Origin: JABFRJ01 sp031374735
GTDB taxonomy: Bacteria > Pseudomonadota > Alphaproteobacteria > Rhizobiales > Hyphomicrobiaceae
Assembly (NCBI GenBank): GCA_031374735.1
Contig: JANMGQ010000227.1
Coordinates: 6,735-70,734, forward strand
Direction: 5' to 3'
DNA length: 64,000 nucleotides
Part shown: positions 60,553 to 64,000 of the stretch, one piece after another
How the letters are laid out: each line of letters starts with the position of its first letter
Position numbering within the stretch: position 1 is the stretch's first letter
Translations under genes and position numbers: made by a program
The notes under the pieces: generated by a model
Told to the model about the DNA's origin: nothing
Database searches by the model: none
What the model saw: only the letters and a program-made list of their open reading frames with translations

Positions 60553-61338
60553 TCAGCGTGGCGCCATGCGCAATGCGCCATCGATGCGGATCGACTCGCC
60601 GTTCAGCATGCCGTTCTCGCAAATGTGGCATGCGAGCATGGCATACTCGGCGGGCGCACCAAGCCGGGCCGGGAACGGCACGGACTGCTCAAGCGAGCGC
60701 TGGGCTTCCGGCGGTAGGCCGGCCATCATGGGCGTCATGAACAGGCCGGGCATGATGGTGTTCACGCGGATGCCGCTCTGGGCGAGATCGCGGGCGACGG
60801 GCAAGGTCAGGCCGAGAACGCCGCCCTTGGAGGCGGAATAAGCGACCTGCCCGATCTGGCCATCGGTCGCAGCGACAGAGGCCGTGTTGATCATGACGCC
60901 GCGTTCACCGTCCGGCGTGACCGGGGTGAGTGCCTGCATGGCCGCCGAGCACTTCGCCAGCATCATGAATGTGCCGATCAGGTTGACCTGGATGACCTTG
61001 GTAAACGTCGCGATATCGTGATGCTCGATGACGCCCGTGTCTTTGTTCTTTTTGGTGATGCGCTTAGCAACGCCGATGCCGGCGCAGTTGACCAGGATGC
61101 GCTCAACGCCGTTGTCCTTGCGGGCTGCGGCAAGGGCTGCGTCCACGCTTGCCTCGTTGGTCACGTCGGCCTTGTAGAACTTGGCGCCAATCTCGGCCGC
61201 ATGTTTCGTGCCGGTGGCCTCGTTCATGTCGAAAATGGCGACCTTCACGCCCTTGGCGGCCAGAGCCGCAGCGGTGGCGCCACCAAGCCCCGAGGCGCCA
61301 CCTGTAACGATGGCAGAAATCGCAGACGACAGTTGCAT
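60553..61338 (-). CDS. Short-chain dehydrogenase, 3-hydroxyacyl-CoA dehydrogenase type II-like
   Basis: 261 residues. The NAD-binding motif is AIVTGGASGLGGATAAALAA, the acidic strand end is VAIFDMNEATGTKHA, and NCAGIGVA follows. The catalytic Ser, Tyr and Lys lie in MINTASVAATDGQIGQVAYS and ASKGG (Y-S-A-S-K). The length and the segment NLIGTFMMLAKCSAAMQALT resemble HSD17B10/type II beta-hydroxyacyl-CoA dehydrogenases of fatty-acid and branched-chain degradation. The start at 61338 is preceded by GAAAGG. A GTG fifteen bases upstream is an alternative. Confidence 0.88.
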   Translation of the reverse strand: MQLSSAISAIVTGGASGLGGATAAALAAKGVKVAIFDMNEATGTKHAAEIGAKFYKADVTNEASVDAALAAARKDNGVERILVNCAGIGVAKRITKKNKDTGVIEHHDIATFTKVIQVNLIGTFMMLAKCSAAMQALTPVTPDGERGVMINTASVAATDGQIGQVAYSASKGGVLGLTLPVARDLAQSGIRVNTIMPGLFMTPMMAGLPPEAQRSLEQSVPFPARLGAPAEYAMLACHICENGMLNGESIRIDGALRMAPR

Positions 61339-61428
61339 GGCGAGGCCTTTCACGAAGGGATAATCGGGGATGTTGCCTGTTACGCCAGCCCTGATGCCCC
61401 CGCAAGGCGCGGTCAGCGGCTGTCGCCG

Positions 61429-61929
61429 TCAGATGCATTTGAAATAGTCGAACGGCTCGCGGCATGCTGTACAGCGCCACTGGGCTTTACAGGCCGTCGA
61501 GCCGAACTCGGACAGTCGCTCCGTCGCTGTCGAGGCGCAGCGCGGGCATGCGACGGTGTCGGTCTCGAACAGGAGCGCGCCCTTGCTGCGGCGTTGACCG
61601 GGCGGGGCGATGCCATAGGCGCGTAGCTTGTCGCGGCCTGTTGACGTGATGTCGTCTGTGCTCCAGGCGGGGCTCAACACGCGCTCGATGCGCACATGCG
61701 CGAAACCTGCATCCCGCAGGGCCGCCTCCGTCGCAAGCTCGATGGCGAGCACCGCGGGGCAACCAAGATAGGTCGGCGACAAGGCGACGATGATGGTTTC
61801 ACCATCGCACCGCACGTCGCGCAGAATGCCGAGGTCGGCGATGGTGAGGACAGGAATTTCCGGGTCGAGGACGTCCGCCGCGACAGCGCGTGCGCGCACC
61901 AGGTCATCAACGGTTGGCACATCAGCCAT
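61429..61929 (-). CDS. paaD: PaaD-like phenylacetyl-CoA epoxidase assembly protein
   Basis: 166 residues. The N-terminal MIP18/DUF59 domain has VLDPEIPVLTIADLGILRDV and LSPTYLGCPAVLAIELATEA with the conserved cysteine. The C-terminal zinc-ribbon-like part has CPRCASTATERLSEFGSTAC and CTACREPFDYFKCI. This is the layout of PaaD (PaaJ), which matures an iron cluster for the PaaABCE oxygenase. Those oxygenase genes are not in this window: neighbours are a short-chain dehydrogenase and DUF1489. It may serve a distant paa cluster or have a separate Fe-S role. Confidence 0.88.
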   Translation of the reverse strand: MADVPTVDDLVRARAVAADVLDPEIPVLTIADLGILRDVRCDGETIIVALSPTYLGCPAVLAIELATEAALRDAGFAHVRIERVLSPAWSTDDITSTGRDKLRAYGIAPPGQRRSKGALLFETDTVACPRCASTATERLSEFGSTACKAQWRCTACREPFDYFKCI

Positions 61930-61931
61930 GA

Positions 61932-62378
61932 TTACAAGAGCCCGAGCGTCGCCAGTTCCTTGCGCAGCTTCGGCGGCATTTCAGCGATTTGATCGCGGCC
62001 GCCGCGCGATGACAGATCTAGTGGCACATCGTCGGCTGCCAGATAACGCCAGCCCTGGAACGGACGTCGCGGCGTCGGTCGCACCGGCACGAGTTCGGGG
62101 TCGAGCACCAGCAGGCAGCACGGCGAGCCGTCTTCCTTCTGGCCGTCGTCAAATCCGATCAATCGGTTCCGCGCTTGAATGATACCCTTGATCACCCAGT
62201 ACAGCGAGCCGCCGTCGAGCAGCTCATCCTTGCGCTTCGGCGTCTGGAACGTCGTGTGCCATAGACGCGGCGCAGCGATCCCGCGCGCCTTCTGCATCTT
62301 GAGGCGCCCCGCCTGCCACTGCGCGAGATCCTCGATCGACTCGGTGCCGACAGAGAGTTTGACCATGTGAAGCGGCAT
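61932..62378 (-). CDS. DUF1489 family protein
   Basis: 148 residues, MPLHMVKLSVGTESIEDLAQ at the start. Conserved parts are HTTFQTPKRKDELLDGGSLY, WVIKGIIQARNRLIGFDDGQ and PCCLLVLDPELVPVRPTPRR with PFQGWRYLAADDVPLDL. The family is almost confined to Alphaproteobacteria and its function is unknown. There is no signal or membrane segment. It is two bases upstream of paaD on the same strand, so the two are likely translationally linked. Confidence 0.88.
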   Translation of the reverse strand: MPLHMVKLSVGTESIEDLAQWQAGRLKMQKARGIAAPRLWHTTFQTPKRKDELLDGGSLYWVIKGIIQARNRLIGFDDGQKEDGSPCCLLVLDPELVPVRPTPRRPFQGWRYLAADDVPLDLSSRGGRDQIAEMPPKLRKELATLGLL

Positions 62379-62508
62379 CGCGAACTCCTGCGGTCACGGC
62401 GGGCACGGCCTCGCCCCGTCTGCGCTCTATATATGGGCATCAGACGTGCGATGCGATCTGTGGCGTCACGGCGGCTGTGCACAAAACAGCCGAAGATGGC
62501 TGTGAGAC

Positions 62509-62548
62509 AAAAAAATGCCGGGCCCGGTCAGTAACCGCTTGGCCCGGC
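62509..62548 (-). terminator. Terminator downstream of argF and the candidate small RNA
   Basis: GCCGGGCC / GGCCCGGC 8-bp stem with a 16-base loop, then ATTTTTTTG on the minus strand. Confidence 0.88.
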
Positions 62549-62611
62549 TTGGGAGGCAGAACCTATCCAAGTGGATAGGCCGAAGGCGTCAAAGGGAGGG
62601 AACAGCCTTCG
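62509..62611 (-). ncRNA. Candidate small RNA with CCUCCC (anti-Shine-Dalgarno) motifs
   Basis: Read on the minus strand from 62611. Hairpin 1 is CGAAGGC / GCCTTCG with a 17-base loop containing CCCTCCC. Hairpin 2 is CCTATCC / GGATAGG with a four-base loop. A single-stranded linker containing TGCCTCCC follows. Hairpin 3 is GCCGGGCC / GGCCCGGC followed by ATTTTTTT, a clear intrinsic terminator. No coding frame fits. The layout (CU-rich stretches able to pair with ribosome sites, then a terminator) matches Rhizobiales and Rhodobacter regulatory RNAs such as the CCUCCUCCC class. The 5' end is unknown; it could also be processed from the argF 3' end. Confidence 0.55.
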
Positions 62612-62757
62612 TTGCTGTCCGTCACAGCTGCGCAATTGAACCCCTATTGTGCGATGCAAACAACCCTTCGCTGCGCATGCGAGATCCGCGATTTGCACAT
62701 ATCAACACGTACTGGCCAAGCCGGACAGGTTAAGACGCACCGGAAGGGCAGTGTCCA

Positions 62758-63684
62758 TCAATCCACACCCAGGCACCAGGCCAGGATGGCCTTCTGCCCA
62801 TGGAGCCGGTTTTCGGCTTCGTCCCAAACGACGGACTGGCGGCCGTCGATGACGCTCTCCGACACCTCGTGCCCGCGATAGGCTGGCAGACAATGCATGA
62901 AAATGGCGTCTTTCTTGGCGGCCTTCATCAGCTGGTCGTCGACGGCATAGGCTGACAACAGCTGCTTGCGCCGCGCCACATCCGTGTCGCCCATGGACAC
63001 CCACGTGTCGGTGACAACGCAGTCGGCGCCTGTCACAGCCTCGTGCGCATCGTCGGTCAGCACCACGCGTCCACCCGCCGCTTTGGCCCAGTCCATCAAT
63101 GCCTTTGGCGGATTGAGCTGCGGCGGGCAGGCAAGGCGGAGCGTGAAATCGAGCCGCGCGGCGGCGTGCACCCAGGATGCGGCGACGTTGTTGCCGTCGC
63201 CCGTCCAGGCAACCGTCGCCCCCTTGATGGGCCCGCGGCTCTCTTCAAACGTCATGAGATCGGCCACGATCTGGCAGGGATGCGAGACATCAGAAAGTCC
63301 ATTGATGACGGGAATGGTCGAATACTCGGCAAGACCCGTCAGGGTCGTGTGCTTGTTCACGCGCAGCATCATGGCGTCCGCGTAGCGCGACAAGACTCTG
63401 GCCGTATCCGACAGGGGCTCGCCCCGGCCAAGTTGCGTGTCCTTGTCGTTGAGCGAGACGGTCTCGCCCCCGAGGTGACGCATGGCGACATCAAAAGACA
63501 CCCGCGTGCGGGTCGACGGCTTTTCGAAGATCATCACGAGGACAGCCGTGTCGATGTCCTTCGGCGTCAGGTGTTTGGGCGGGCGTCGGCCGAAGGCCTT
63601 CATCTCGTGCGCCATGTCGATAATGCGGCGCAGGGTTTTGGCATCGATGTCGGCAATGTCGAGGAAATGGCGCGGAGATGTCAT
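62758..63684 (-). CDS. argF: Ornithine carbamoyltransferase
   Basis: 308 residues; forms citrulline from ornithine and carbamoyl phosphate in arginine synthesis. It has the carbamoyl-phosphate loop FEKPSTRTRVSFDVAMRHLG, RVNKHTTLTGLAEYSTIPVI, NGLSDVSHPCQIVADLMTFE (H-P-C-Q), TDTWVSMGDTDVARRKQLLS (ornithine loop) and FMHCLPAYRGHEVSESVIDG (catalytic His-Cys-Leu-Pro). It begins MTSPRHFLDIADIDAKTL. argD, normally just upstream in Rhizobiales, is absent. A second start-like ATG with a strong GGAGGG site (63787) precedes it in another frame and may be a decoy. Confidence 0.97.
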   Translation of the reverse strand: MTSPRHFLDIADIDAKTLRRIIDMAHEMKAFGRRPPKHLTPKDIDTAVLVMIFEKPSTRTRVSFDVAMRHLGGETVSLNDKDTQLGRGEPLSDTARVLSRYADAMMLRVNKHTTLTGLAEYSTIPVINGLSDVSHPCQIVADLMTFEESRGPIKGATVAWTGDGNNVAASWVHAAARLDFTLRLACPPQLNPPKALMDWAKAAGGRVVLTDDAHEAVTGADCVVTDTWVSMGDTDVARRKQLLSAYAVDDQLMKAAKKDAIFMHCLPAYRGHEVSESVIDGRQSVVWDEAENRLHGQKAILAWCLGVD

Positions 63685-63860
63685 GTCGATCTGCTGATAG
63701 TGAGGGTCCTGCCGGTCGGTGCACGCCGATGGTTTCCCGTAGCAGTGTTTGCGCCACCTGTCGCGCGACCAACATTGGGGACGTCATGTCTCCCTCCGAA
63801 ACCGCACAACTGCCGTCGGGGCAGAGCCCACCCTTGTTAGGGCACATGCTGCACGTCTGA

Positions 63861-63888
63861 TACCAGCGAGCAAAATTTCTGACTGATG
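63861..63888. repeat. Left end of the MITE-like element, copy 3 (fragment)
   Basis: TACCAGCGAGCAAAATTTCT followed by GACTGATG matches the left ends at 49563 and 55732. The body of the element does not follow. Instead another repeat family begins 15 bases later. Confidence 0.7.
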
Positions 63889-63902
63889 AACTGTCCCCCC
63901 AT

Positions 63903-63933
63903 TGTCATGGCCGGGCTTGTCCCGGCCACCCAT
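63903..63933. repeat. One arm of the dispersed palindromic repeat
   Basis: TGTCATGGCCGGGCTTGTCC followed by CGGCCACCCAT, nearly identical to the arms at 9933-9963 and 10036-10066. Any second arm would lie beyond the window. Confidence 0.8.
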
Positions 63934-64000
63934 CGCGAAACGAGCGCGACGATATCTGTAGTGTTGAGCCGTCTCAACGTGATGGCAACCGCTCCGTGCG

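Larger units (their letters stand above)
63685..64000. other. Gap upstream of argF without a confident gene
   Basis: A minus-strand frame from 63847 (MCPNKGGLCPDGSCAVSEGD) overlaps the argF start and ends inside it; it has a good GGAGGG site before an internal ATG (63787) but no recognisable domain. Beyond 63850 the sequence is repeat fragments: the end of the MITE-like element (63861-63888) and one arm of the palindromic repeat (63903-63933). Confidence 0.4.

Noticed and set aside
63491..63847. 118-codon frame overlapping the start of argF
   Set aside because: Most of it is an out-of-frame shadow of argF; only the good ribosome site before 63787 is notable.

Overview
The window reads as a chromosomal segment of a high-GC alphaproteobacterium of the order Hyphomicrobiales (Rhizobiales). 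Markers for this are the ImuA-ImuB-DnaE2 mutagenesis cassette, a fused IspDF enzyme, DUF1489, DUF2865, DUF2948 and DUF4170 proteins that are typical of the order, a Caulobacter-type cpa/tad pilus cluster, and the dispersed palindromic repeats common in these genomes. I cannot name a genus. No prophage, integrase, plasmid function, rRNA or CRISPR array is visible. Most of the window is housekeeping and metabolic genes, broken up by repeats.

Layout. 1-4053 (minus): SOS mutagenesis operon imuA-imuB-dnaE2; dnaE2 runs off the left edge and carries an in-frame palindromic repeat. 4182-6617: enoyl-CoA hydratase-like gene and metK with a structured leader. 6730-12304 (plus): a peptide-type ABC importer whose substrate-binding gene is a truncated, twice-frameshifted pseudogene while both permeases and both ATPases are intact. 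12330-15632: methyltransferase, a DUF433/DUF5615 toxin-antitoxin-like pair with a broken antitoxin, GNAT, nitronate monooxygenase. 15697-19377 (minus): unknown protein, SbmA/BacA-like ABC exporter, ispDF with unusually AT-rich stretches. 19589-24475: P450, then a chromate operon (rhodanese-ChrB, MFS, ChrA). 24750: tRNA-Cys. 25115-29895: DUF2076, aroQ, ald, YceD-like, a D-2-hydroxyacid dehydrogenase. 29916-35434 (minus): FbpB-like permease, Tat-exported hydrolase, amidohydrolase remnant, isopropylmalate dehydrogenase-like enzyme, thioesterase.

35626-44574 (minus) is a tad/cpa Flp-pilus assembly cluster (cpaA-B-C-D-E-tadA-B-C) with no pilin gene in the window. rpmH follows, then DUF2948, a solitary peptide-binding protein, a gamma-glutamyltransferase, a CapA-like protein, DUF4170, an MsbA-type exporter, serine-glyoxylate aminotransferase, small exported proteins, PilZ, fatty acid desaturase, DUF2865, a short-chain dehydrogenase, a stand-alone PaaD, DUF1489 and argF.

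The most unusual signals are outside ordinary genes: (i) a palindromic repeat inserted in frame in dnaE2, with a second copy forming a long hairpin that ends at the dnaE2 start codon; (ii) a probable small RNA at about 62509-62611 with two CCUCCC (anti-Shine-Dalgarno) motifs, one in a hairpin loop and one in a linker, and a clear terminator; (iii) a perfect 11+3+11 palindrome between convergent genes at 47466-47490; (iv) a roughly 230-bp MITE-like element in two full copies and one fragment; (v) structured leaders ahead of metK and the DUF2865 gene.
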